DNA from: Macrocybe gigantea
Lineage: Eukaryota; Basidiomycota; Agaricomycetes; Agaricales; Callistosporiaceae
Assembly: GCA_011319805.1 (NCBI GenBank)
Contig: SJRY01000234.1
Span: 310,001 to 374,000 of the forward strand
Length of the DNA: 64,000 bases
Direction of reading: 5' to 3'
The translations under genes and the position numbers were made by a program. The notes beneath the pieces were generated by a model. The model was not told where the DNA came from. It saw only the letters and a list, made by a program, of their open reading frames with translations, and ran no database searches. Each line of letters starts with the position of its first letter. Positions within the stretch are counted from its first letter, which is position 1. Shown piece by piece: positions 44,498 to 58,100 of this stretch.

Positions 44498-47400
44498 ATG
44501 GCTTCAAACTTTGACTTTACAGATAAAGCTCAGCAATCTCTTTCTGACGCCTTTCAGCTAGCAAAAGACTATGCAAACGCGCAGGTTTATCCTGCTCATC
44601 TAGCCTTTGTCCTTATCAACGAAGATAATACTCCTGACCTCGCCACAGGTCCCTCAGCCGCAGCCACCGCACCTGCACCACTCTTTTCCTCCGTAGTCAA
44701 TCGCGCTGGTGGCGATGCAGTGAGTCTTTTTCTACTTGAGCAATTTCCCGTTTCTCAACGTCTTTTCTTCCACCTATGAGGCCGTAGTTCGCAGGGGCTT
44801 GCAAAAGCTTATTGTTCGCCTGCCAACGCAAACTCCTCCTCCAGATGAGACGACTCTCAGCTCTGCCCTCCTAAAGGTCCTCCGTGAGGCGCACAACCTC
44901 CAAAAGACCATGCACGACTCGTACATAGCCCAAGACCACCTGCTTCGCGCTCTCATCAAAGACCCATCATTATCGGCACTGCTGAAAGAAGTCGGCCTTA
45001 CCGAAGCTTCTGTAAACACCGCTATCGAACAAATCAGAGGAAACAGGAGGGTTGAGTCAAAGACCGCAGAGCAAGGCTTTGACGCGTTGCAGAAGTATGC
45101 TGTTGATCTCACTGCCCTCGCCGAAGAAGGGAAGATCGATCCTGTCATCGGAAGAGACAACGAGATACGGCGCGTCATTCGCATACTCTGCAGAAGGTCT
45201 GTCCAAGCTTTTTCCATTGGACCGTTTCAGAATGCTGATCTCTTTATCCAGAACGAAAAACAACCCTGTTCTTATCGGTGAACCAGGCGTAGGTAAGACG
45301 TCCATCGCAGAAGGTCTCGCACAACGCATCGTCAAGCGCGACGTCCCGGCGAGCCTCTTCTGTCGCCTCTTCTCCCTCGACATGGGTGCCCTTATGGCAG
45401 GTGCAAAGTACAAGGGTGAATACGAAGAGAGAATCAAGTCCGTGTTGAACGAAGTCGAAAAGGCGGCTGAGGATGGCGGTCCCGGCGTGATTCTCTTCGT
45501 TGACGAGCTCCACCTCATCATGGCTGGTAGAGGCGCGGAAGGTGGCGGTATGGATGCCGCCAATCTCTTCAAACCTCTACTCGCTCGCGGCAAACTTCGC
45601 TGCATCGGTGCCACCACGCTTGCGGAATACAGAAAATACATCGAAACCGACGCTGCTCTAGAGCGCAGATTCGCCCAGGTCATCGTCAATGAGCCAACCG
45701 TGTCCGAGACAATCAGCATCCTCAGGGGCATTCGAGAACGATACGAAATGCATCACGGCGTCAGGATCCATGACGGCGCGCTTATCGCAGCTGCAACACT
45801 GGCCCACCGATATCTCACGTCGCGAAGGCTGCCTGACTCTGCCATCGATTTGGTCGATGAGGCATGTGCAAAGTATGTGTTGTCCTGTTTGTTGCTCCTA
45901 GGGCCGACGCTTACTGATCTTGGCGTTCATCAGCGTCCGTGTGACAAGAGAAACGGAACCCGAAGCTATCGACAAACTTCAGCGCCGCAAGCTGGAGCTC
46001 GAAGTTGAGATTCACGCTTTGGAACGTGAGAAAGATGAAGCAAGCAAGGAGCGTTTACACGTGGCGCGCAAGGCCATTGCAGACGTTGAGGAGCAGCTCA
46101 TACCGCTCAGAGCTGCTTACGAGAATGAAAGGAGACGCGGAGACGAGATCAACAGTGTGCGTCGTAAGATCGACGAACTCAAGGTCAAGGCCGAAGACGC
46201 CGAGCGAAGGTACGTTTTTCACAGCCATTGTAATGATATTCTTCCAACTTATCGTGATATTTTGTAGACACGACCTCGCCGCGGCCTCAGACATCAGGTA
46301 CTATGCCCTTCCAGATCTCCAGGCCCGTTTGGAGCAGCTGGAAGCGAAGAAGCGCGCCGAAGACGCCGAAAGCGGAGGTGGCATGGACACTGTCACTCCA
46401 GAGCAAATCGCAGAGATCGTCGCAAGATGGACATCTATACCTGTCACACGCCTAATGTCCACCGAGCGCGAGAAGCTGCTCAGGATGGAAAAGGTCCTCG
46501 GCGCCAGCGTTGTTGGTCAAGCCGACGCAGTAAAGGCTGTTGCCAATGCTATCCGACTCTCAAGAAGCGGCCTTTCGAACCCTAATCGTCCAATCGCCAG
46601 CTTCCTCATGGCTGGTCCATCCGGGACTGGAAAGACTCTGCTTGCGAAGACCGTGAGTGCACTTAGAATTACCCACGACATAGCCAATACTAACTTTTCT
46701 TTTCTAGCTCGCGAACCTCCTCTTCGACTCCGCAGACGCCATGATCAGAATCGACGCGTCTGAGTACTCGGAGAAGCATTCGATTTCTCGTCTGATCGGT
46801 TCTCCTCCTGGCTATGTCGGCTACGATGCAGGTGGACAATTGACCGAATACATCCGTCGCAAACCCTATTCCATTGTCCTCATCGACGAAATTGAGAAGG
46901 CCTGCCGCGAATTCGTCACGCTTTTCCTCCAAGTGCTTGATGATGGCAGATTGACAGACGGACAAGGCAGGGTGGTCGACTTTAAGAACACTGTCATCAT
47001 CATGACGTCTAATCTCGGAGCCGCTTTTTTGAACGAGGCAGGCGAAGGCCGCCTAGATTCAGAGACGAAATCTCTGGTTATGACAGCCATCCAAGCACAC
47101 TTCCCTCCCGAATTCATCAATCGGATAGACGAGATCATCATTTTCGTAAGCACCTACTTTTCTTCATATGCCATCTTAATAGCGTGACTGACTGTTCCCT
47201 TTCCAGCATGCATTGTCACGCGATAACGTGCTCAAGATCGTCAATCTGCGCATAAAAGAGGTAGAAGAACGCCTCTCGCAGAGAAAGATCAAACTCGACA
47301 TTGATGACGAGAGCAAAAACTACCTCATGTCTGTCGGCTACTCGACCACTTACGGAGCTCGTCCTCTCAACCGCGCAATTCAAAGCGAACTTCTGAACCC

Positions 47401-47572
47401 GCTGTCCGTCATGCTTCTCTCCGACCGAGTGCGAGACGGGGAGAGGGTGCGAGTGCGTTTCGATGGACCACGCAACCGTCTGCACGTTATTCCGAATCAC
47501 GAACCCAGCATTGGAGATGATATTGAGATGTCGGACTTTGACGACGACATCGAGATTGAAGAAATGGACTGA
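44498..47572 (+). CDS. HSP104: Hsp104/ClpB disaggregase
   Basis: Hexameric AAA+ chaperone that threads aggregated proteins through its pore with Hsp70. The model is join(44498..44719,44781..45196,45252..45872,45934..46209,46268..46652,46708..47145,47207..47572), 907 residues, fully in frame. The N domain starts [18 protein letters not shown]1: [20 protein letters not shown], Walker A GEPGVGKT, pore loop [12 protein letters not shown], Walker [10 protein letters not shown]. The coiled-coil M domain covers about residues 420-530 ([20 protein letters not shown]). NBD2: Walker A GPSGTGKT, pore loop [10 protein letters not shown], Walker [12 protein letters not shown], sensor/arginine region [12 protein letters not shown]. 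The acidic C-terminal tail ([15 protein letters not shown]) matches the Hsp104 tail that contacts co-chaperones. A T-rich tract lies just before the ATG. The promoter holds CRE and HSE sites. Confidence 0.97.
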
Positions 47573-47786
47573 AGGGTTTGACGAGAATTAAAATAACAAT
47601 CATGTAGAATAGATACTTGATAAGAGTTAATAGCCATGACAGGCTTTTCCACTTCATGTGGCACGTGGCTGCGCCATTTGTAGTTGACAGGGTCAGTGCC
47701 AACCTCATTTACCTTGTCGAGTCCATGTATCCGCCATGTTGCACACATCCTGTCGTCTGTTGACACGGCAGGCCATCGTCAGTAGC

Positions 47787-49845
47787 ATGGACGACGCTTC
47801 TCCTATTTCCATTCCTTTAGGAATCGCCATAGGCCTCTTCGCTTCCTTCGTTCAATCCTTAGGCCTCACTATTCAACGCAAGAGTCATGTCCTCAACCAA
47901 CTCCTACCAGAGGACCAGCAGCGTGTCGAGCACCGCAGACCGTGGGTCCATCCGTATATCCTTTTCTGAGGAGAACGTTGAAAAGCTTTCCCAGTCTATG
48001 GCTGCTGGGCTTCGTCGTGTTCATCTCGTCCAACCTCATCGGCTCGCTGGTCCAGATTGCCTCACTGCCCGTCGTCATCCTCGCGCCTCTCGGGGCCGTG
48101 TCGCTTCTGTGGAATGCATTTTTTGCTCGCCTGCTGCTAGACGATGTGTTCTCTCCGTGGATGGTGCTGGGCACCATCCTCATCGCTGGCGGAGCCGTTC
48201 TGATCGCCTTGTTTGGGATCATGCGCGAGCCGACGCGCTCCCTTGAGGACCTTCTGGAGCTGTTTGGCCGTCCGACGTTTGTCATTTATTTTTCTATATT
48301 GGGCGCAGCCATGGCTGTCTCCATCGTCCTCGTATGTTGCTCCCGTTTATGTTCTGCCTTGTTGTTCATATCCCAGCCTCGTAGGCACATGTCACGGAAT
48401 ATTCTTATAGTCGGCGATTGCGCCAGTCCGTCTTTACCAAGACATCTACGCCTTCTAGCACAAGTTCACCAACACCCACATTTCTTCGTTCAGGACACAC
48501 GAATGTCGACTCGTCAGACGAAAACTTCAGTACGGAATACACTCCTTTGCTGAACGCTAAAAAACCTCGTTTCGTCCTGCCTTCATCGCATGAGGATCCG
48601 GTGCTCAATCGCACGCGACTGCTCCTCGCTCTGTCCTATTCATCATTTTCCGGGATTCTGTCCGGCATGTGTCTCTTGTTCGCAAAGAGTGGAGTGGAGC
48701 TCTTGGTGCTGACACTGCGCGGACACAATCAATTTTGGCGCTGGCAGGCCTGGCTGCTGGTGCTCAGCCTCGTCGTTTTTGCCTTGTTGCAGTTGTGGTA
48801 TTTGCACAAGGCTCTCATCCTCGCTGCCCCTACGCTGGTGTGCCCGTGTACGTCATTGCCCCTACATGTTCAACGTTACTGACACTGAACTGCAGCTGCC
48901 TTTTGCTTTTACAACCTTTCCTCGATTGTCAATGGCCTGATTTATTTCGATCAGTTCTCGCTGATCACCCCTTCTCATCTGGCACTGGTCGTCGTCGGCA
49001 TTGTCGTGCTCTTAGGCGGAGTGTGGATTGTGAGCGTCCAACCTGGTGGAGCAGTCTCTGATGGTTGGAGCGATGCTGCAGGCGACGTCGATGAAGTGAT
49101 ACTAGTGACCGAAAGCACAGATGGTGACCAAATTGAAGCCCAAGAGGTGACATACCGAGATGAAGAGGAGATTTTGCGGGGCTCGATGCCTATTTCGCGC
49201 AACATCAGGTCGGATACCAGTGTACCTGTCGTCTCGACATCACCCGGTGTGGAGGACATTGAAAGACAAGGGGTGCACGATGGCCATCCGTCTCAGCGGT
49301 TGCACCCGCGCTCGGCAACTATGCCTGTAGATCTGGCTTATGCATCGACGCGAACACCGGCATCGATGGGTCGACGGGGAACATTACAGAAAAGACGACC
49401 GACTGTTGAGGGGAGCCAACCTTCGACTTCCCAGACTACCCATAGATCTCCTTCGTCGCACCACGGCGGCCCGTCTGTCGTGCATGGAGTCCCTGCGCCA
49501 ACATTTGGAGCAGGCATTCAGATTGGCCTGTCTCCGGTCAGCCCGGGCTTCTCGATTGTTCCTAGAGAGCGGGGAAGGAGATCGAGTGGGCTAGGATTGG
49601 GCGTGCCTTCGTCATATGGAGGAGTCCTGTTGGACAGTACATTCCATCAGGACCCCAGCAATCAAAAGCGGCAGACAGTGAGCGAGGGGGATTTGCACGG
49701 GCGGGTATTAGATATAGAACAAGAGGACGAGGAGGTGGACCAGTCTATAGGAAATGAACCCCGTTCTGGTAGAGGCAGCAAAGGCAAGAGCAAGGAAGGA
49801 GGTTCCAAATGGCGTTGGTTACGGCAGGTATTCAGACATCGATGA
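47787..49845 (+). CDS. NIPA-type magnesium transporter (DUF803 family)
   Basis: Polytopic membrane protein of the NIPA/DUF803 family, linked to Mg2+ transport. Start MDDASPISIPLGIAIGLFAS runs into helix 1 (FVQSLGLTIQRKSH). After intron 47942-47994 come LWLLGFVVFISSNLIGSLVQ, IASLPVVILAPLGAVSLLWN, MVLGTILIAGGAVLIALFGI and VIYFSILGAAMAVSIVL. A cytosolic loop (STEYTPLLNAKKPRFVLPSS) follows. The second half has SYSSFSGILSGMCLLFAKSG, WLLVLSLVVFALLQLWYLHK and LALVVVGIVVLLGGVWIVSV. The remaining ~280 residues are a Ser/Arg-rich cytosolic tail ending KWRWLRQVFRHR. Introns also at about 48332-48384 and 48844-48896. The family core is complete. Confidence 0.9.
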
Positions 49846-50472
49846 ATGTTATGTATTCCCATGCATGCAGATAGATACCCTTTGCTATCTTCAATGTAAC
49901 TTATTACGGAAATGATCGTCCAGGTCTGCCCTGACAGCACCAAGTTTGTTCCTGTTCCTGAGTGATGGCCGGTCGCCAGGCGGCATCAAAGGAGAAAGAA
50001 GTCGTCGCAGAGGAGAAAGCGCCGCCATGTCTAGGACGCAGGATGTCGGAATGCAGACGAGAAGGGATGGCTGCCATTCAAAAAAAAAACAGTCGAGTAG
50101 AAAGCACGATCACGTGATATAATATGTTTTCTGCATCCTTTGCAGGACATTATTATGGTGGACGAGCTAACGGTGCCAGTGCGCAATGGGGTGAGGGCAG
50201 CGCCTGCATTGTGACAACGCTGAGCGCCTGTGGATTTCATTTCGACTTGGAGTCAATGGTCATTTCGGATGGGAGAGGTTGTAAGCGAGGTTGAGCCGAG
50301 GAACCCTGAGATGAGCTGCCTTTTTCTTTTCTTTTCTTTCTCGTCTCTCGTGCTCGACTCTTAATCGCTACTCGCTGCTCCTTGTCGCTCGTTTCTTTTT
50401 CTTCTTTCTTCCGCTTTGCGTATTGTCATCTATCCTTTAATTTCTACTTGATTTCGTGTATCTCTCTTCGTC
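49846..50472. promoter_or_regulatory. NIPA-DENN intergenic region with pyrimidine-rich promoter
   Basis: 627 bp. The left half holds the NIPA 3' UTR, a CACGTG-type site (gatcacgtgatataatatg, about 50108-50126) and an A run at 50081-50090. From about 50320 to 50460 the plus strand is a CT-rich tract (tttcttttctttctcgtctc), a common core-promoter/5' UTR feature of fungal genes, leading to the DENN ATG. No gene or RNA seen. Confidence 0.5.
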
Positions 50473-53400
50473 ATGGCATCTGTTCGTCGACCCGCTGTTC
50501 CGCCTACCGCCGTGGCTGCTAGTCCTGCGCCAGTGGACAGAGTGCTCAAATCCCGATTTTCTGACCAGTCTCTTCCCGACGACGCGGTCAAGACGCGCTT
50601 CAGCGGTCACAGGTCCACTTCTAATACCTCCTTAAACCCAAAAAAGGATGCCACCCGCCCATCCAGTCCAGGTTCCCCCATCATCAACATTTCCCCTGTT
50701 GCCCATACCACTTCCACCGCAACGATCACAAGCAACCCCAATTCCCCTTCCTCCGACCCATCCGCCCTTGCTGACGAGCTCGACTACATAACCGTCACCG
50801 CACCCGCCATCTCAGGTCCCACGCCGCTCTCTTCCCACCGCCCCGACAAGGCTTCTCGCATACTTGGTATCAAGCACCGCAAAAGCATGGAGCCTATTCC
50901 CGCTTCCGCGCGAAATTCCATCGTGTCCACTCGTTCCGTCCGCGAGCCGTCCTCCATCGCCTCTTTCGTTCCTACCCTCCCCTTGGCTTCCCTCTATGTC
51001 GTTTCTGGCTTGCCCAAGTCGCCCCATACCTGGACCCTGGCAGATCCAGATTCCGTCCTCGGCCTTCATCATAGCGAGGGCGCTGTAAACAGGTGGTGGC
51101 GTCCAGAGGTCCTTGGCAGCACCGTCAGCCCGGGCGCCGGCGGCGGCAGGAAGAAGAAACGGGGCAAGGGAGAAGAAGTTTTGAAGGGCGCGGGTGCATT
51201 GTCCAAGCAGGAAGTTGGCAAAATGCTGTCGAAAGCGCTCAAGGTAGACGCTTTACTTGTGCTATCACGGTTCCATGCCCGCTTACGGACAGTTTATTCC
51301 TCTTTTTTTTTTTTCTCCCTTCCCTCTTCTTCTGCGTATCTTTTTTTTTTTTTTTTTTTTTTTTTTTGCAACTAGCTCTCGTTCACTCGTGAAGTTGAAG
51401 TGATTGCTTCAACCCTTCAACCAGCGTCTACCATCCATACCTTTACTTTTACCCTCCCTGCGCCCAACACCCCTTTGGCTCCCACTCCTTCCGGTGATCT
51501 TCTGCGAGCGTCTGTCTTGTCCAGCACCGACAATCGTTCGTCCGCCGCCACCTTCGCGTATCCTTATACAGACGACCCCTTTGCGCGCCCCTCATCTGCG
51601 TATCTCGGCCCACCAAGCCTTCTGGGGCATGGTACTCATGGAAGTCCTGCTGCAGTAACCGGTACCAATTCCAGTGACATAACAGAGACGAAGAGCAGCA
51701 CCATCACATATCACGGAGTCTGTTTAACCGTGTGGTCCCACGCAGACGCGGAGCGCAGCAACGCAATCCGCCGCACTCTCGAGGCAGGCCGTTCTAGGAA
51801 GGAATCTGCTCAGTCATTGGTGGCTTCCCGTCTCAAGAATCTTCGCGCGGACACGGGCGCCGTAGCTGCCGACGGTTCGGATCCCACTATCCAGGCGAGA
51901 AGGACTGCGAAGAAGAACGCCCGGGGTCCCTGGGCCGATGTGGACACTGACGGCGGCGCTGACACGGAGGCGGAAGGTGCGATGAGCGAAAGCGACTTTG
52001 AAGTCGCCAGCACTGTCGGCCACGGCCCCGGAGAAAGCACGCTGTTCCTCCCTGGCGACACAGTCTTCTGGCTGCCTTATGCTTTGAGTGAGTGAGGTTT
52101 TTTTTTACCCCATTCCCGGCAACACCGATTGACGATCATCTGAATAGCTCTGGTGTCCCGCCATCCCGTGTACGACTTGATGCGTGACTACCTCACCTTG
52201 TCGTGGGCCCGGTTCTCTAAAGATGTGCAGTCGCATACCCTCCAGATCTCCAAGATTTTGGCTCACCCCGCTCCTCGAGCTGGAGAGCTCATCAAATTAG
52301 ATGCCAGCCCGAAGAGCGATAGCACTGAATCGAGTCTGGAAGTCATCGCGCGTTTCCCTGGGGGTCTGGATTTTGGGCGTGGTCTTGTCGATATCAACTT
52401 CACCATGTGGCCTCTGTTCAAGTGTCTCAATATCGATAATATCCTGACTATATGCGAAGTATGTGCAGCCTTGATGTCCTTGAAACTTGTTCGTAACTCG
52501 ACCCCTCTCCAGATTGCTTTGGCTCCTACTGGTCGAATTCTCTTCTTTTCAAGATACCCTGCCATACTTGGGGTGAATTCTATAGCACAAGTCTTTGGTG
52601 TCATTCTATTCATTCACGAATGCGTTAGATTGCCGTCTTTACCATCAAGTACCTGGTTGAGCTGCGCGGATGGAACGGCATCGCTCTTCCTGCTGTCCAT
52701 TCACGAGATGCCAAGATATATATTGATGATCCTGGCCCATGGATTATGGGGCTTGCAACAGAAGCAAGATTCAGCGTTCGGCCTGCACCCGAAATTTGTG
52801 TCTGCGATCTGTGAGCCCTGCTTCCTGCCTCCTGCTGGCACTTCTGAGCTTCCTGCTTCCATTACTTCCTAGGGATATCAATTACCTGTAGTCTTCTCCT
52901 GCAACTTCTGCATGCTCAATTACTCACAACTTTTTTTTTTTTCCAGAAGCTGTCCTTCTCCTCCGCAGGGTGTTGTTTCAACGAAGCAACAGCGCGATAG
53001 GTACCGGCAAAAATTGCTGGCAGCATTCGATACCCATTACCATCCTGATCACTCGGTTCCAAGGTGGGCTGTCTCTGCCTATACCTACCAGCGCTCGGTC
53101 TCAACAAGAGTTTATTTTATTCTAATCTAGCGAATTTAAGGAAGCATTTCCAGCTGGTCGCTTCCGGCCCGTCTGCAAGATTCAGGCGAAACGTGGCGCT
53201 TCGTCAACTGCTGTCGCCGAACAGATCAAACCTCCGGAATGGTGGCATTCAACCCGCATTATCCAGGCGTTTGACACCGTCCTACAAGATAAGGTGTGTA
53301 TGACTGTCACATAACCACGACTCATACCCAAGTCCGTCCGTATCCTAGTTCAAGAAGCCTTCACTCCTGAAGCGTATTAGCATGTTTGGCATCACCAAGC

Positions 53401-54953
53401 GACCTCCGCGACTCACAGCAGCTGAACAACTCGTCCAGCATTCGATTCGCAAGCGAGCTACTGCTTTTGTCGATGCGCGCGACGACCTTGAGACCAAGAT
53501 TGGCCGTCTCTCCCGCAGACTGAACTTTCTGATGACCGAATCCGACCTATGGCGCGACAAATTCGTTACCTTTGAGCAGTATGCTGAGAAATTGAGCGCT
53601 GAGGCAAACCAACTAAGAACCAAGATCAACAAAGAACAGAGGGAGACCAAGAGGCTCTCGGGTCTTGTCACGCTCACTGCCGCTGAGAAGAACAAACTCC
53701 AGAACCGTAAGTCGCGATGGACTCCACAAAACACTCATCCTGACTTTTATTCTTGTGTGCCAGAGCTGCGGGAGACAGAATCGGCTCACAAGGAGGCTCT
53801 AAATGAACTGGAACGCATGAGGGAAACCATGGAACGGATGGAACTGGAACGCGCTGAAATGGTTGCGGAAGTAGAGGCACAGATTGAACGAGCGCTAGCC
53901 TCCATGGCCGTTGACATTGACGAGTCCGATGACTACAGTACATCTCGTCCCAACAGTCGAATGTCCTCGCTCTCGCAGCCTCAATCATTACGTCGTGCTA
54001 GCGATGCGACCAAGAATCGGCACCTGCGTTCCATAGGTACGGATTCGACGCTGGCCGAGTCATTCAGCGATGCCGACCAGTCGCACAAAACTCAGAAGAC
54101 TCAAAAGGACAGGGAGAACGGCACTATCAAGGAAGAAGTAGACCAATTGATGTCGCCGAGCAGGAAGAAGCGTTTCTCTGCCACCGACGTTGATATGCCC
54201 CAAGATGGGATGAGTGCCGTCGATGAAGGTATCACCGCCAAGAGCGACAGCATTGCTCAGAAAGTCCTTGAAATAGAGCAAAAGGTCAGCCACTCCTTGT
54301 GCTCATCAAAACGATTAAATTCATGTTAACTGCTTAACACGCACTAGCTTGAAACGGCTTTTGCGGTGGATCGTCGGACTGCGAGACGCAAGCACCGAGT
54401 CGCTCAGGACAGCGAGGAGGAACTATCAACCATCGCGCCCTCTGAATACCGTTCATCAGCCCGTCCTTCTAGCAAGAACAGGAAGAGAAGCGGAACTGCT
54501 TCCTCCACACAGACCGGCGTCAGCCTCCACTCAGATGGCGAAACAGTATCAACAGTCACACATGCCAGACCAGGCCCAGAGACAGGCAACGAGACCCCCA
54601 CAGGCAATTCCTTCACTGATACCTCTCAGGAGGGTCAAAATGAAGCCGATAGCCCTTCATCCTCTTTTATCACTGGGCATTCACCGCAGCACGAAATGTC
54701 AAGCCCAAGGCTTACCCCTGGCGCCGCTTTGACGACCGACGATTCCGATACAGACTTCCAGAGTGCCTACTCTACCAGTCCACGCGGCAGTTACGGGAGT
54801 TTCGACGGCAAGCAGATATCGTTCATGGGTGAAGGTGGGAAGATTCAAGCCGACGAACTCATGCCAGGGGCGACTCAGCACAACGCGCAAAGCAGACGGG
54901 AACGAGTTTCGAGCACCGCAACGGCTACATACCCTCGTAATTATTCCCCATAG
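50473..54953 (+). CDS. DENN (AEX-3)-domain protein, predicted Rab GEF
   Basis: Predicted guanine-nucleotide exchange factor for Rab GTPases. Start MASVRRPAVPPTAVAASPAP, about 160 Ser/Pro-rich residues, then uDENN (SLYVVSGLPKSPHTWTLADP, GVCLTVWSHADAERSNAIR). The central DENN follows: FLPGDTVFWLPYALTLVSRH, PVYDLMRDYLTLSWARFSKD, FTMWPLFKCLNIDNILTICE, IALAPTGRILFFSRYPAILG, KYLVELRGWNGIALPAVHSR, DDPGPWIMGLATEARFSV. dDENN-like sequence comes next (EFKEAFPAGRFRPVCKIQ, WWHSTRIIQAFDTVLQDK). A coiled coil spans about 53400-53920 (ETKIGRLSRRLNFL, RTKINKEQRETKRL, ERMRETMERMELERAEMV). The last ~350 residues are acidic and Ser-rich, ending ATATYPRNYSP. About nine exons. The intron from 51243 contains long T runs. 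Confidence 0.88.
51341..51367 (+). repeat. Poly-T run in a DENN-gene intron
   Basis: 27 consecutive T within the intron that ends at the acceptor before LSFTREVEVIAS, preceded by another T run at about 51302-51314. It probably extends the pyrimidine tract of the acceptor. Its length is likely unreliable in this assembly. Confidence 0.8.
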
Positions 54954-55101
54954 CTTGAAAGTGTCGTTTCATTCAGCGGAACAGCGACCAATCCGACTAA
55001 TAACACTTCAGACCCAAGATACCCATGTTGTTAGCTGATTTCGGATTTACACTCTAGTTGCTACTCAGACACTTCAGACACTAGAAACAATTTACTGAAT
55101 G
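54954..55101. other. Convergent DENN/VPS13 3' region
   Basis: 148 bp between stops on opposite strands; both 3' UTRs must lie or overlap here. No terminator-like element stands out. Confidence 0.5.
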
Positions 55102-58100
55102 TTAAGATTCCATCCTTCGTTTTGCATTGAAAGCCTTGACAACGGAAGCAATGTGGCTGAAGAACCAGGATTGAGAGCCTTTATCAGGAATGAAAGCAAA
55201 CCTGTCATTTTCCCGCCCTGCTTTATGCGCGAAACGTATGCCAGTATCCTCTACCGTGATCCCTTGTACTTGATTCAGTGGCAGCTCCCACTCAAGACGA
55301 AGCTTCTTTGACCAGAACGAGATTATGCGAGAGGCCGTCAAGAGGATGACATTATCCCCTCCAGGTAAATCTGGCAGAAAAAATTGGAGAGAAGTCAACA
55401 AAATTGATCATACAGCGTACTTATGTGCGCCACATATGACTCCTGCCGATAGAGGCCGTTATTCAAATCTTTCATCCAGTATTGGCCTAGTGCTTCTCGG
55501 GCGGCATATGGCTAATGCGATTGAGTTCCGATGCGCGAGTAACAACGTGAGACCTATCTTACCTGCAACACACCGTCCACCGTGACGTGACGAGGCTGCC
55601 TCAAAAGCTCCAGTCGCGCTTCCAAGAGATAGGGATGAAACGCACCAGTCTCACGCGATCACGCTCGGGATTATCGAAGACAGTTGTGGTGTTTCTTATA
55701 CCTGCCATCATATGAAATGCGTGCCTAACGCTGATCACAACCAAAGGCATACCTTCAGAGACACTAGAAGCCAGATCAAAGACTCCAATGACTGGTTTGG
55801 TAACGGCCCTAAAAGGCAACAAATATCCTGATAAGTTGTTACGATGCACTGCGTGGATAGTACACTTACCCGACGAGGCCTTTGCCAACACCTTTAAAGA
55901 AACCCAGAGCACCCTCAGATTCTGCACCTTCAATGGGTTTCATCTACAGAATAGTCAGTAGGATAATAGATGCTGCCACCAAATACTTACGACAATGCCT
56001 TCGACAGCACTACTGACACTACTAGCAAGAGCTTCTCCCCCAGCGGCAACGCCATAACTAGCCAAATTCGAGCCTGATGAATGACACGATGCGTGATATC
56101 GCTCACATAGCATGTCTTGGTCTGTTCCGCCGTTGATTGATCCGTCTTCGAGCTTGATATTCCGAATCGAAGGTAGCCGCAGAAAGACCTGTAGATACAT
56201 CATTCATCAACATCAGATCACACGCGAACAAGGAAAGTTGCATGGTGCATACCTTTACCGACACTGCTGGTAAATTTCGTCATGCTATCGCTGAGCCCAA
56301 AGACGGTCTTCTTTACGAAGCTAGCGGCACCCTGCCAAGGAATAAGATATTGGAATGCCAGAGATTCGAGTGGGACACGCCTTTGCGATGCCAATGCCCA
56401 ATTCCCGATTGCCATGCATGACGACACCATGAAACGGTTCGTAGAATATATCTGCGACACCCGAACTGACATTCGTGAATAATCCAACAGGATTCCCAAT
56501 GAAATCGGCGGAGCCAAGAACCCGATAAAGCTGGCGAAGTATGTCTTGGCGATAGTGATAAGTTATGCGTGACTGAAGCTCTGAAGTTGTCAATCGCATG
56601 TCTTTGATGGCAAGAGCGTTCAATTCTAGTGGAGCATCGTTGATGTTTCCCACAGCCATTGTCATCGCATTAACGATCACAGCAAGAGGATTCCGGATGC
56701 TCAGCCTATCCGAAGTATCATTGGATGTCTTGGAGTAAGAATATGGGCGCAGAACGTACTTTTCCTCGCTACTGACATGTTCTGTGCGCATAAAAGAAAG
56801 GGCAAGTTTGATAGGCTGAAGTTCCAAAACCTCGAAGTATAGGTCTTCGCCAGAAATGGTGGCGTCAGGTTCGGGGAGCATGTCGATATCCTGTAACAGA
56901 ACACTGACAGATGATCAGAAAGATATCTACATCAGTCGGGTTATACCTACTCGTCGATATTATCTTCCCAAGATATGCCCTTGATCCGGGTCAAATCATA
57001 AACGGCGAAAAGCAGATCTTCATCAGCTTCAATCGTAAGTGCTTGGAGTAAAATAGAGCAATATTTGATGAACAGTACACCATGTTCTGTCAACAATAAA
57101 ATTCAGATCCAAATATTCGAATAATGTCATGCGGTCCGTCTACTGACCTTGGTCTTTTAACCAAGCAACGGACGTCTGTACAGCAGGCAGTGCAGCTACG
57201 CCATTGGATTTTTCGTCAATGGGCGTAGGCTGTAATAGCACAGGATAGATAGCGTCATGTAGCTGATTGTCAATCTGCATGTTCCCGCACGTGAAGTTGA
57301 TCGACTGCGCGACACTGCTGTCTGCATACTCAAAGGCCAATGCATCTAGGGTGATATATATGACTTCAACCATACGCCTGTTCACCAAGGAGGTGCCGAT
57401 GCCAGCTAGCTCCACAGATAGTGTAAAATCGGGACAAACTTCTTCCGAGATAGCTTCAAACATCTCTGTTGCGCTTGTGATGGTGTCCTGTCTTGAGATG
57501 GTACTGGCGCTGCTCCTTAACCTCGGTTTGTATAAGCTTCGCGCAGGATCGTAGTTCGATATACGCAAGACTTGTTTATGGCCTTCGGCGCGGACATCCA
57601 GAGACATTATTCTGGACTGCTTCCCATCCTAAAACAAAGTAAATCATTGTTTTCCTTAAATCAGAATATGACACCAACGTTGAACCTGAAAGGGAGGAGG
57701 TTTCCGATCTCCATGATGTCAACAAGCCTTTGAGTTCTGTTGATTGTGAGCAATATCTTCTTTTCTTTGGCTGCCGGACAGTCCCATGCATATGGTATGG
57801 CGGAATGAGGTGGCGCTGTATAATTCGGATATGATTTCACTTGTTCCCCTTCTTCGATGTCCTAAGAAAAATGATCAGGTCAAGGTACAGCAGGTTGTCT
57901 TTTGCCCATACCTTTTGGCATAATTCAATTGCATAGTCGCTCTCGTTTTCTATCACGAAAGGCCACTCATTCTCGGCGGAAGAAAGTATGATAAAGATCA
58001 TGGACCCGTTGATTTTGATGTCAGCACGTATCAACTTGACGTCAGAAACCTCAGCTCCAGGCATTCGTAACCGCAAATGTACACGACCAATGTCTTCCAT

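Noticed and set aside
45057..45731. 224-codon minus-strand open frame
   Set aside because: It is the exact antisense of conserved HSP104 NBD1 exons and shows no homology of its own.
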